DNA of 64,000 nucleotides. Origin: Lacihabitans soyangensis. Lineage in GTDB: Bacteria; Bacteroidota; Bacteroidia; Cytophagales; Spirosomataceae. This document shows, piece by piece, positions 42,429 through 50,148 of the stretch (position 1 is its first letter; each line of letters begins with the position of its first letter). The notes beneath the pieces are model-generated. The model had not been told where the DNA came from and ran no database searches. It saw only the letters and a list, made by a program, of their open reading frames with translations. A program made the translations under genes and the position numbers. Location of the stretch: NCBI RefSeq assembly GCF_024343775.1, contig NZ_RJUF01000194.1, positions 124,001 through 188,000 on the forward strand. The letters are read 5' to 3'.

Positions 42429-42698
42429 ATGAAAAAACTACTTTTTTGTTTAGCATTTTTTACCACAGTTTCGTGCGGGCCTGCAAAGTTGCTGGATCCG
42501 ATATCCAACAATTGTGAAAATGTAACCGAAGACTACCTTAAAGCCATTGAGGCTTGGTCTACGGATATTGAGAGCAAAAGTAAATGTGAGGCAGTTAAGA
42601 AATCGCTCAATAATGTACTCAAGTCTTGTTCGGTTTACACCGCTGCTCAAAGAAAACTTTACGAAGATCAGCTAAAGGAATTTACCTGTGATAATTGA
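42429..42698 (+). CDS. Small cysteine-containing lipoprotein
   Basis: 89 residues. Lipobox LAFFTTVSCGPAK (Cys16). The mature part is helical and has four further Cys residues (NNCENV, KSKCEAV, LKSCSVY, EFTCDN) that can form two disulfides in the periplasm. I do not recognise the family. It lies 18 bases after the DUF6252-like gene and belongs to the same run. Confidence 0.7.
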   Translation: MKKLLFCLAFFTTVSCGPAKLLDPISNNCENVTEDYLKAIEAWSTDIESKSKCEAVKKSLNNVLKSCSVYTAAQRKLYEDQLKEFTCDN

Positions 42699-42784
42699 AA
42701 TGAAAGAAACCAAATAAATTCATTTTTAGCTCAGGTTGTACAGATTTTGCACTTCTGTCATAAAATAAAATTCTGCCATTTAAA

Positions 42785-42817
42785 TTGGCTTTCAAAGACC
42801 AATAAGCTATATTTTGG
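42785..42817 (+). promoter_or_regulatory. Candidate promoter of the DUF4412 gene
   Basis: TTG (42785-42787), about 20 bases, then TATATTTTG (42808-42816), one T longer than the TAnnTTTG consensus. It lies in the 142-base gap before the ATG at 42841. Confidence 0.35.
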
Positions 42818-42840
42818 AATAATAAATTAACGCTCACAAA

Positions 42841-43788
42841 ATGAAGAAATATTTGTTGTTTATCGTGCTTTCGGCTCTTTCTTTTGCTGGATGGAGTCAG
42901 GAAAAAGAGACCGAAAAGAAGAAAGAGGAAGATCCCCTAAAAAAAGCTGAAGCCGCTTTTGACAAAGCCTTTGATGGTCTTTTTAAAACCAAAAAAAAGG
43001 AAGAAACTACTACAAAAACCGAAACTTCAAAAGAGAAACCAGCGACAAAGGAATCGAAGGAGGAAAAGTCTAGTGGTGGTTTCGGTGGGTTTTCGTTTGG
43101 CGGTAAACCTAAGGCTTCATACAGTTTTGTGTCTTCCATGACCATGAAAATGACCATGACTGAGCCTAAGAAAAAAACACAAAACGTCATGCAAAACAAA
43201 TACTTTTTTGGTGCTGACGATAAGGCCGTAGGGATAAAATTTATTGGATCCAATAACCCGGATATGCAAAAAGCCTCTGGCAATATGGACATGATTGTGA
43301 TGGACTTGGAGCAAAACAAGATGTTTACTTTTACGAACAATAACGGTACCAAAAACTTGATGGCCATCGGTTTCAAACCTGATAAGCTGGAACAATATGC
43401 CACTGAAAAAGATGAGCAAATAAAAATAACCAAAACCTCTCAAACCAAAACCATAGCAGGTTACAAGTGTGACGGTTATAAAGTTGAGGATCAAGATTCT
43501 AAAGACGAAGTATTGATGTGGATTAGCCAGAGTCGTGTAGGTGAGTTTGCCAAATTGGGTCAAAAAATGGGTTATGGTTCGGGTGGAATAGCGGGCAAAA
43601 GCACTCAGAAAAATTATATGGCATATTACGCTCATCCCGAACTCGCCAAAATGGCCAAAGAAGGCCGGGCAGTTTTGGGTTATAGTGTTAAAGCTGAAAA
43701 CGGAAATACCGTAGATATGGAGATAGAAGAGGTAAAACTTTCTGATAAAACTACCTTCGATACCTCAACTTATAAATCTTTGTTTTAA
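42841..43788 (+). CDS. DUF4412 domain secreted protein
   Basis: 315 residues. A signal peptide (1-19, ending GWSQ) is followed by a Lys/Glu-rich linker (about 20-80) and a Gly-rich hinge (GGFGGFSFGGKP). The DUF4412 domain (about 90-315) contains SYSFVSSMTMKMTMTEPKK, a Met/Thr-rich strand, MDMIVMDLEQNKMFTFTNN and IAGYKCDGYKVEDQDSKDEV. This lipocalin-like or LolA-like fold is common in Bacteroidota envelopes; its ligand is not known. It has its own probable promoter and a clear terminator, so it is a separate unit within the cluster. Confidence 0.8.
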   Translation: MKKYLLFIVLSALSFAGWSQEKETEKKKEEDPLKKAEAAFDKAFDGLFKTKKKEETTTKTETSKEKPATKESKEEKSSGGFGGFSFGGKPKASYSFVSSMTMKMTMTEPKKKTQNVMQNKYFFGADDKAVGIKFIGSNNPDMQKASGNMDMIVMDLEQNKMFTFTNNNGTKNLMAIGFKPDKLEQYATEKDEQIKITKTSQTKTIAGYKCDGYKVEDQDSKDEVLMWISQSRVGEFAKLGQKMGYGSGGIAGKSTQKNYMAYYAHPELAKMAKEGRAVLGYSVKAENGNTVDMEIEEVKLSDKTTFDTSTYKSLF

Positions 43789-43808
43789 ATTTAAAACAAT
43801 TTATACCG

Positions 43809-43848
43809 ATACTTGATTTTTACCTTGGGTAGAAATCAAGTATTTTTT
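43809..43848 (+). terminator. Rho-independent terminator of the DUF4412 gene
   Basis: ATACTTGATTT (43809-43819) and AAATCAAGTAT (43833-43843) form a perfect 11-bp stem with a 13-base loop and a T-run to 43848. It ends 18 bases before the CHAT gene ATG at 43867, so it could also attenuate that gene. Confidence 0.8.
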
Positions 43849-43866
43849 CGTTTTATATTTAAGCCA

Positions 43867-46800
43867 ATGACTAAAAATACACTTTTGTTTTCTTTATTCA
43901 TTCTACTTTTTATTTTGTCAAGCAGTACGGCGATTTCACAATCCAAAGTGTTTGCAGATGGTTTGAAAAAGATTTATGACTTGGATGATAAATCGGACTA
44001 TAAAGCAGCAAAAGCCGCCTCTTTATCCCTTAAAAATAACAAATCTATTAGCACTTCAGAGAGAAGTTTTATAGACAACTACATATTGCTTTTTGATTTC
44101 AAATTAAGCGATGACGAACTCATCAAAAATGTGGAATTGGGATTAAAAAACCTCTCAGCCATAAAAAATAGAAAACCTCACGAAACCACACTTTTACTGA
44201 ATTTTTATACCAACAAATACCACTACATTGCCTATTCTGGCGATTGGCCAGGGGCTCTAAATTTTGCTTTGAAGGGCCTAGAAATTAAAGATTTTAATCA
44301 AGCATTGCTTGAAACACGAACGGATTATCTATATGACTTGGGCTATCTTTATGACACCAACGATAAGAACTTCGAGGCCATCTCGTACTACAAAACATCC
44401 TTGGGACAATACATCAGGCAGTTTGGCGAAGTGAGTACACATACAGCACTGACTTATAATAATTTAGCTTACGCCTACTCTGAAGTCGGAAACGAAAAAA
44501 ATGCCATAGCATATTATACAAAGGCTGCTAATATTTGGGAAAAAGTACACAAAAACCTATTTGACAAAGATGATTATCTAATCACTGTTTACCAGAACCT
44601 TACCTATCAATACCTCAATTACGGCGATTATCAAAAAGCAAAAGAGTCTTCAAGAAAACTCAATACTTTTTATCAGCGAAAATACGGTAAGCCCGAAAAT
44701 CAAAAATTGAATACCTATTTCAAAGCAAAAAAAAGCTATGTTTTAAATAACATTAGAATATACTTGACCACTAAGGAGGTAAGAAAGGCAGAGGAATTAC
44801 TGACAAATTTGATAAAAGACCCGAATTTTTCTAACGAAAACCCCAAAGACCTCCAATATTTTCTTCAGTCTTCCGACGAAATATTGGAATATTACATTCA
44901 AGAAAAAAATTACAACGAAGCACTTAAGTTGGCCACAAAAACACTCGCCGTAGCAAACAGGTACCAGTCAAAACACCATCAAATGATAGGTTACTCCAGA
45001 ATTTCTAGAATAAATTACGAATTAAAAGACTATCCAAATGCTCTAAAAAATATAGAACTTGCTCTTAGATATATAGATACAGAAAATTTTAGTTCGTCCA
45101 AATTTACACTCAAAAGTACTCGTGCAGAATTGAATTTAATTCAAAAAAAACATGAGGCTGCAGTGGTTGATGTCAAACAGAATTTAGAAGACTTGGTTTT
45201 TGAGCTTTCCAAAAAAAGAAAGCCTCTTGAAAAAATAGAATTTAAAGACGTTAAAGATGCTGTTTCCCTAAATTTTATCAAAGTTTTTACAAAAAGTGGA
45301 GAGGTATTTTTAAAAAATTACAAAGTAACAAAAAACAAAAAAGACTTAATTCAAGCAGAACAGCTCTATAAAATCGCTTCAAAGTTATTTTTTGAATATT
45401 ACCAAAAAGGAGAATACAACGAAACTCTGAACCAGTATCATTCTGAAATAATTGAAGGTTTGTTGAGCACCACAACGGAGAAAAAGCTCTCAAAGGCAGA
45501 CCTCATAGAGTACATTAATACTATCGAAGAAAATTCCTCTCAACATCTTTTTAAAGAATATCTCAAAAAAGCCTACAGGCCTGATAATACCAATTTACGC
45601 ACGGCCACACAAATAAAAGACCTCGAAGGCGAGCTCAATTACTATAAAAACCTAGTAATCAAAGACAAAGATCTTATCGCCAAAAACAATAAGAAGATTT
45701 TGACACTTGAAGCCGAAATCAACAAATTGCTAGAAAGTACTTCCGAAACTTACCGTGCTATCCGAGAAATATCTGTTCTAAATTTTGATGTCAATGAGGT
45801 TATTGCAAATATTAAAAATGACGAATCGATTTTAAAATATTATATCGGAAACGAACACGTTTACGTCTTGAATTTGAGTAAGAACAGCCTAGAAATAAAA
45901 AAACTTGGTTTGGTGAGTACATTAAAACCACAGATGGAAGCTTTTCTGGCCAAAACCAAAAATATAAATGCTGATTATCAAGCAAACGCCATGGCATTGT
46001 GCAGGAATCTGGGATTTAAGTCCTCAACGCCCAAAATCAGCATTATTCCCGAAGGTTTTTTGAGTTATTTACCTTTCGAATCGCTCATAGACCCGAAATC
46101 CAAGCAATTTATAGTTTTGAAGCATCAACTTTCGTATCATTATTCTTTATCCATTTGGTTGTTTAACCAGCAGAACAATGTACGTATTTCTAACAAAAAA
46201 CTAATCGCTTTCTCTCCACAATATAACCAATCAGAGGTAAGTTTGGTTAGGGCTGGTTTTGCGGATTTAAAATTTGCTCGTGAAGAAGCTAACGCTATTG
46301 CAAGTCTGTTTGGAGGTGAAAGTGTAAAAAACCAAGAAGCCACCAAAGCAAGGTTTTTGAGTTCGATAGACAAGTATGGAATCTTTCATTTTTCAATGCA
46401 TTCACAGCTTTTTGAGGATGATTTTAATAAGTCCTGTTTAGTCTTCTCCAACAACGAAAAACTCTTTTTCTCTGAATTATATAGTCTCAATTTTCCCGCT
46501 AAAATGGCCGTTTTAAGTGCCTGCGATACTGGAAATGGCATTTTAAAATCTGGGGAAGGTATCATGAGTATTTCTCGTGCACTCACATACGCCGGTGTGC
46601 AATCATCTGTTTACAGCCTGTGGCAAGTACCCGACAAAGAAACTGCCGAGATAATCATAAATTTTTACAAAAATCTGAAAGAAGGTCAAGATAAAGACGA
46701 GGCTCTGAGCAATGCGAAGAAAACATTCATAAGCAAAAATCCGCTCAAAACTCACCCGTATTTTTGGGCTGGTTTTGTGGTAAATGGCAATATGGAGCCT

Positions 46801-46887
46801 TTAGAAACCACCAATTATTGGCTTTGGATTCTTCTCGGCTTAATAGGAATTGCCGCCTTATATTGGGTTTCTAAAATTAAAAAATGA
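43867..46887 (+). CDS. Exported TPR-CHAT domain protease-like protein with C-terminal membrane anchor
   Basis: 1006 residues from the ATG at 43867, which gives a signal peptide (MTKNTLLFSLFILLFILSSS). TPR repeats occupy about 120-430 (TALTYNNLAYAYSEVGNEKN, YNEALKLATKTLAVANRYQS). A coiled-coil stretch lies at about 590-640. The caspase-like CHAT domain (about 690-970) has the expected His in FHFSMHSQLFED (His845) and Cys in VLSACDTGNGI (Cys886), then AGVQSSVYSLWQVPDKETAE. A membrane helix at about 980-998 (YWLWILLGLIGIAALYWVS) ends the protein. With a signal peptide and tail anchor, the CHAT domain would face the periplasm, unlike typical cytoplasmic CHAT defence proteases. Confidence 0.88.
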   Translation: MTKNTLLFSLFILLFILSSSTAISQSKVFADGLKKIYDLDDKSDYKAAKAASLSLKNNKSISTSERSFIDNYILLFDFKLSDDELIKNVELGLKNLSAIKNRKPHETTLLLNFYTNKYHYIAYSGDWPGALNFALKGLEIKDFNQALLETRTDYLYDLGYLYDTNDKNFEAISYYKTSLGQYIRQFGEVSTHTALTYNNLAYAYSEVGNEKNAIAYYTKAANIWEKVHKNLFDKDDYLITVYQNLTYQYLNYGDYQKAKESSRKLNTFYQRKYGKPENQKLNTYFKAKKSYVLNNIRIYLTTKEVRKAEELLTNLIKDPNFSNENPKDLQYFLQSSDEILEYYIQEKNYNEALKLATKTLAVANRYQSKHHQMIGYSRISRINYELKDYPNALKNIELALRYIDTENFSSSKFTLKSTRAELNLIQKKHEAAVVDVKQNLEDLVFELSKKRKPLEKIEFKDVKDAVSLNFIKVFTKSGEVFLKNYKVTKNKKDLIQAEQLYKIASKLFFEYYQKGEYNETLNQYHSEIIEGLLSTTTEKKLSKADLIEYINTIEENSSQHLFKEYLKKAYRPDNTNLRTATQIKDLEGELNYYKNLVIKDKDLIAKNNKKILTLEAEINKLLESTSETYRAIREISVLNFDVNEVIANIKNDESILKYYIGNEHVYVLNLSKNSLEIKKLGLVSTLKPQMEAFLAKTKNINADYQANAMALCRNLGFKSSTPKISIIPEGFLSYLPFESLIDPKSKQFIVLKHQLSYHYSLSIWLFNQQNNVRISNKKLIAFSPQYNQSEVSLVRAGFADLKFAREEANAIASLFGGESVKNQEATKARFLSSIDKYGIFHFSMHSQLFEDDFNKSCLVFSNNEKLFFSELYSLNFPAKMAVLSACDTGNGILKSGEGIMSISRALTYAGVQSSVYSLWQVPDKETAEIIINFYKNLKEGQDKDEALSNAKKTFISKNPLKTHPYFWAGFVVNGNMEPLETTNYWLWILLGLIGIAALYWVSKIKK

Positions 46888-46890
46888 TGC

Positions 46891-47005
46891 CCAAGTTTGT
46901 GTCATCACAAACTTCACAAAGTCCAAGTTTGTGTTCCCAAAAACTTCAAAAAGCCTAAGTTTGTGTTCCCATAACTTCATGCCCAATGTTTGTGTCCCCA
47001 AAAAC
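46891..47005 (+). repeat. Four-copy imperfect tandem repeat, about 31 bases per unit
   Basis: Units begin at 46891, 46923, 46954 and 46982 and share CCAAGTTTGTGTTCCCAAAA followed by ACTTCA-type sequence; the GTTTGTG cores are spaced 32, 32 and 29 bases apart. Unit 1 also forms a perfect hairpin, AAGTTTGTG/CACAAACTT (46893-46914). It lies directly after the CHAT gene stop. Confidence 0.8.
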
Positions 47006-47092
47006 ATAACTCAAAACCATTTTTTGCTCCAAAGACAAAATTTCCTTACTTTTAAAGTCGGAATTAATATTCAACCCAAACATCAACCTTCA

Positions 47093-48085
47093 ATGAAAAA
47101 GCTGCTGGTAATTTTGCTACTATTTTCTCAAAATATCTTTGCTCAAGAACCCACTTATGCCGAGAAATTGGGTTATCCGAAAGGCTCCAAAGTGCTTATT
47201 TTGCATATCGATGATGTGGGTATGTCGTATGATTCTAACCTGGGAGCCATAAAAGCCATGGAGGAAGGCGTGGCCAACTCATTAAGTATGATGATGCCTT
47301 GCCCGTGGATTCAAGATTTTTTCAAATATCTTGAAACCCATCCTCAAACTGATGCGGGTTTGCACTTGACGCTCACTTCTGAATGGAAAGGTTACCGTTG
47401 GGGGCCATTGATGGGTAAACCTGCCGTTCCTGGACTGGTGGACAAACAAGGAGCTATGTGGCCAAGTGTAAGAGCCACAGCCACGAATGCTACTCCTGAC
47501 GAAATAGAAAAAGAGATAAGAGCTCAAATAGACCGCTCACGCACCATGGGCTGGGAGCCAACACACCTAGACACACACATGGGGACGGTTTTTGCCAGAA
47601 AAGATTTCCTAGAAAGGTATCTGAAAGTGGCCATGGAAGAGAAAATTCCCGTGATGTTTCCGGGAGGACACAATTCGATGATTCTACAAACTGAAAAAGA
47701 CGCAGGACTCACCATAGAAATGACCACGGCGGTGGGCAAACAATTGTGGGCAGCTGGTCTGCCAGTGATTGATGATTTGCATAATGTTTCTTACGGCTGG
47801 GGATGCCCAGATGGCAAAAAAGACTGTTCAGATGCTGAATTGTTGGCTTCTAAAACCAAGAAATATATAGAAACCATAGAAGCCCTAAAACCTGGCCTTA
47901 CGATGGTAATTATGCACTGCACATGGCCCTCGGAGATATTTAAGTACATTTCTGACTCAGGAATTGTTCGAAAAAGTGATGCCATGACGATGATGGATCC
48001 AGTTTTTAAGAAATATTTGGCAGACAATAAGATTATATTGACTACTTGGCGTGAGGTGGGGAAGAGACGTAGGGAACTTAAGTAA
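47093..48085 (+). CDS. ChbG/YdjC-type carbohydrate deacetylase, secreted
   Basis: 330 residues from the ATG at 47093, giving a signal peptide (MKKLLVILLLFSQNIFAQ); the frame is open upstream through the repeat array but has no signal there. Metal-binding motifs of the YdjC/ChbG family are clear: LHIDDVGMSYDSN (Asp-Asp), AGLHLTLTSEW (His) and EPTHLDTHMGT (His..His). The family removes N-acetyl groups from chito-oligosaccharides or related substrates. Export suggests an extracellular or periplasmic polysaccharide substrate. A 9-bp hairpin (48086-48106) follows the stop. Confidence 0.85.
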   Translation: MKKLLVILLLFSQNIFAQEPTYAEKLGYPKGSKVLILHIDDVGMSYDSNLGAIKAMEEGVANSLSMMMPCPWIQDFFKYLETHPQTDAGLHLTLTSEWKGYRWGPLMGKPAVPGLVDKQGAMWPSVRATATNATPDEIEKEIRAQIDRSRTMGWEPTHLDTHMGTVFARKDFLERYLKVAMEEKIPVMFPGGHNSMILQTEKDAGLTIEMTTAVGKQLWAAGLPVIDDLHNVSYGWGCPDGKKDCSDAELLASKTKKYIETIEALKPGLTMVIMHCTWPSEIFKYISDSGIVRKSDAMTMMDPVFKKYLADNKIILTTWREVGKRRRELK

Positions 48086-48106
48086 CAGCGATTTTTCAAA
48101 TCGCTG
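48086..48106. repeat. Hairpin repeat, copy 1 (CAGCGATTT / AAATCGCTG)
   Basis: Perfect 9-bp stem with TTC loop, 1 base after the deacetylase stop. Bases 48087-48105 are the exact reverse complement of the hairpin at 49390-49408. It may terminate transcription weakly, but no T-run follows. Confidence 0.7.
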
Positions 48107-48201
48107 AATACAGTGAATAATTACTTTGTTTTTTATTGTGAAAATTATAAAATGAATATTGCCCATTTGAATTCAACATGCGACTTAGCAAAATCGCACT
48201 A

Positions 48202-49179
48202 CTAGTATTCCTTTTCCATGTATTGGTAAGGCAGCTGACCGCCTTGCCAGATTTTGACGTCCTTTTTGTACTGTTTATTGGTTCTTTTAAACAATTCTGG
48301 TTGTTCCATTGCCAATAAATCGGGCTTGCCGGCATCTACCCAGGCGGTATACCAAAAATTACTCACTTGTTGGATTGACTTCCGCATTTGTTTTTCTACC
48401 ATACCGTTCAGCGATTTGTGTAACAATTCTGAGTATTCTTTGGTAAATACCCACTGGCCAAATTTGTTCTTTACCACTTTGCCGTCTTTGTCTTTTTCAT
48501 AAAGTTGGTCGGCCGGGAATTCGCTTCTTAGTTTTCGGTCTATAGCCAAAAGTGTGTCCACTAGAATGTGTGTGTCTCTGATGATGTTCCAGATTTCGGC
48601 GTCCACGTTTGTAATATAGGTTGCTGGCCCAACTTTGAGGTTATACCCTTTGGCATACCGTTCTACCAAAAGTGCCTCCCAGTGTGCATGAATTCCTCTT
48701 TGGTTGGTCAATTGGCCGTCGTGGTTAGACGAAGTGTGAAGTGGCATGTGTGCGTCAGCTAGATAATGACCCAGTTCAGCGGCAGAAAACAAGGTTTCGG
48801 TGCGGCGACCATTTTTCATAGAATTCACCAAACTTTTGTAGGTATCGCTCATAAACCAAGGCAAATTCCCCCACTTTTGGAGACTTTTTTCATCCCATTT
48901 ACGGGTGCGTATACTATCAAAAGGAATATCACCAAAGTCTTCAATATCAATAAAATGGCGAGGATTTTCGGCTTTGTCTTTCAGGTGGCTGTATTTTCTG
49001 ACATCGGGTAGATTACCGCCCTCTGAGATGAAATCTATGTGACGGTAGAAAAACTGTGCTATGGGTTGCGGTAATGAAAATATGGCCGATTGATTGATGG
49101 CATAATGCCCCCACATACCCCACGAACTTAGAAATACTACGAAAAGAGTTGCCACCGATATTAAGCCTATTCGCTTCAT
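48202..49179 (-). CDS. Zinc-dependent phospholipase C / S1-P1 nuclease-like secreted protein
   Basis: 325 residues with a signal peptide (about 1-18). The mature protein begins at or near WGMWGHYAINQSA, and in this fold an N-terminal Trp supplies a zinc ligand. Further His/Asp zinc ligands are in LGHYLADAHMPLHTSSNHDG and GIHAHWEALL. The fold is shared by bacterial phospholipase C and fungal S1/P1 nucleases, so either lipid or nucleic acid hydrolysis is possible. A TAATTTTG -7-like box is near 49223 on the minus strand. It is flanked on both sides by copies of a hairpin repeat, suggesting a mobile or rearranged segment. Confidence 0.8.
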   Translation of the reverse strand: MKRIGLISVATLFVVFLSSWGMWGHYAINQSAIFSLPQPIAQFFYRHIDFISEGGNLPDVRKYSHLKDKAENPRHFIDIEDFGDIPFDSIRTRKWDEKSLQKWGNLPWFMSDTYKSLVNSMKNGRRTETLFSAAELGHYLADAHMPLHTSSNHDGQLTNQRGIHAHWEALLVERYAKGYNLKVGPATYITNVDAEIWNIIRDTHILVDTLLAIDRKLRSEFPADQLYEKDKDGKVVKNKFGQWVFTKEYSELLHKSLNGMVEKQMRKSIQQVSNFWYTAWVDAGKPDLLAMEQPELFKRTNKQYKKDVKIWQGGQLPYQYMEKEY

Positions 49180-49244
49180 GGAATGTTGTTTTTTAGTTTT
49201 GATTGAAGTATCAAAATTACGAAAAATATGATACGACTTACGTA

Positions 49245-49265
49245 TTTCGATTTTTCAAATCGAAA
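49245..49265. repeat. Hairpin repeat variant (TTTCGATTT / AAATCGAAA)
   Basis: Perfect 9-bp stem with a TTC loop, a variant of the AGCGATTT hairpin seen at 48087 and 49390. It lies in the 408-base gene-free stretch 49180-49587. Confidence 0.6.
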
Positions 49266-49303
49266 ATCAATGAAATGAAAGATGGCTAATGTTCATTTCA
49301 TGG

Positions 49304-49323
49304 TTTTGAAAAATCGCTTTACG
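49304..49323 (+). repeat. Partial copy of the hairpin repeat
   Basis: TTTTGAAAAATCGCTTTAC matches the right three quarters of the hairpin at 49390-49412 (TTTGAAAAATCGCTTTAC). The left arm has been lost, so it cannot form the same stem. Confidence 0.6.
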
Positions 49324-49389
49324 GTTGTTTTGTGTTTTGGTTTTTCAAAATGAAAAGTGGAGGGAATGAATTGGGTAAAATTGGTTTTT

Positions 49390-49408
49390 AGCGATTTGAA
49401 AAATCGCT
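49390..49408. repeat. Hairpin repeat, copy 2 (AGCGATTT / AAATCGCT)
   Basis: Exact reverse complement of the hairpin at 48087-48105. Its TTTG (49395-49398) lies exactly where a -33 box is expected for the TATCTTTG box downstream. Confidence 0.75.
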
Positions 49409-49424
49409 TTACTTGTTATCTTTG
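49395..49424 (+). promoter_or_regulatory. Promoter inside the hairpin repeat, upstream of the GC-rich element
   Basis: TTTG (49395-49398), 18-base spacer and TATCTTTG (49417-49424) match the Bacteroidota -33/-7 pattern exactly. Transcription would start near 49431 and run through the GC-rich element towards the gene at 49588. Confidence 0.6.
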
Positions 49425-49430
49425 TTCTTT

Positions 49431-49560
49431 GCGGTCTGTTGTGCTGCGAAAGGGATAGAGCCGGTACCCCACAGGAGCCGACGCTAGGAGGCGACGAGGA
49501 GTAAAGGCGAAAGCCCGACCCTTGGGCCTGATGCAATCGGACCAAGGGATTCGCCCAGAT
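49431..49560 (+). ncRNA. GC-rich structured element, candidate noncoding RNA or leader
   Basis: About 130 bases far richer in G and C than the surrounding DNA. Conserved-looking blocks are GCGAAAGGGATAGAGCCGG near the start, CGACGCTAGGAGGCGACG in the middle and GCGAAAGCCCGACCCTTGG near the end. CCCTTGG (49519-49525) pairs with CCAAGGG (49542-49548), with two more pairs after one mismatch. It is no tRNA and has no good open frame. I recall similar GAAAGGGATAG...AAGCCCGACCC elements dispersed in Bacteroidota intergenic regions but cannot verify this. It may be a free RNA or the 5' leader of the operon starting at 49588; no T-run follows its last stem. Confidence 0.5.
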
Positions 49561-49587
49561 TTATTGTCAATTTAAACTACCGATGGT

Positions 49588-50145
49588 ATGAAAAAATTAT
49601 TGTTTTGTTGCGGTTTTCTGTTTACCGCTGGTGTTTTTGCTCAGGTTTTACCGAACGAACAGCAAATAAAAGAGGCGACGATGGCTTTGCCAGAAGCGGA
49701 CAGGCCCAATGCGAAAATATGGGGCTACGATGCGGATGGTGAAATGGTGGTTTTGCAAAAAGGAGGTAGTGGATATATTTGTTTGGCGGATGATCCCAAC
49801 AAAAAGGGTTTCAGTGTGTCGTGTTATCACCAAGATTTGGAGCCTTTTATGGCTCGTGGTCGTGCTTTGCAAAAGGAGAATAAGTCGTTTAAGGAGGTTT
49901 TTGACATACGTGAGGCAGAGGCCAAAAAGGGCAAATTGAAAATGCCGAAGAATCCATCGACTTTGCATATTTTGAGTGGAGAGAGTTTGGAAAAAGCCAA
50001 TTATCGCTATGTGGTGTATATTCCTTGGGCAACGGCGGCTTCTACAGGTTTGCCGCTAAAGGAAGTGGTACCAGGAGCTCCGTGGATTATGGACCCGGGC
50101 ACGCACAGGGCACATATCATGATTTCGCCACCTACAAAGAAATAA
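49588..50145 (+). CDS. Secreted protein, family unknown
   Basis: 185 residues with a signal peptide (1-18, ending GVFAQ). The mature protein has DGEMVVLQKGGSGYICLADD, a Cys-bearing strand, SVSCYHQDLEPFMARGRAL and a C-terminal VVYIPWATAASTGLPLKEVV with GTHRAHIMISP. I do not recognise the family, though it looks like a compact soluble domain. It starts the plus-strand run up to pnuC, 27 bases after the GC-rich element, and may therefore be controlled by that element. Confidence 0.7.
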   Translation: MKKLLFCCGFLFTAGVFAQVLPNEQQIKEATMALPEADRPNAKIWGYDADGEMVVLQKGGSGYICLADDPNKKGFSVSCYHQDLEPFMARGRALQKENKSFKEVFDIREAEAKKGKLKMPKNPSTLHILSGESLEKANYRYVVYIPWATAASTGLPLKEVVPGAPWIMDPGTHRAHIMISPPTKK

Positions 50146-50148
50146 ACA

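Noticed and set aside
46891-47005. CRISPR array
   Set aside because: The units are contiguous tandem repeats with no unique spacers, and no cas genes are nearby.
49431-49560. tRNA or tmRNA gene
   Set aside because: The GC-rich block lacks the T-loop GTTCRANYC and cloverleaf spacing, and no CCA end is seen.
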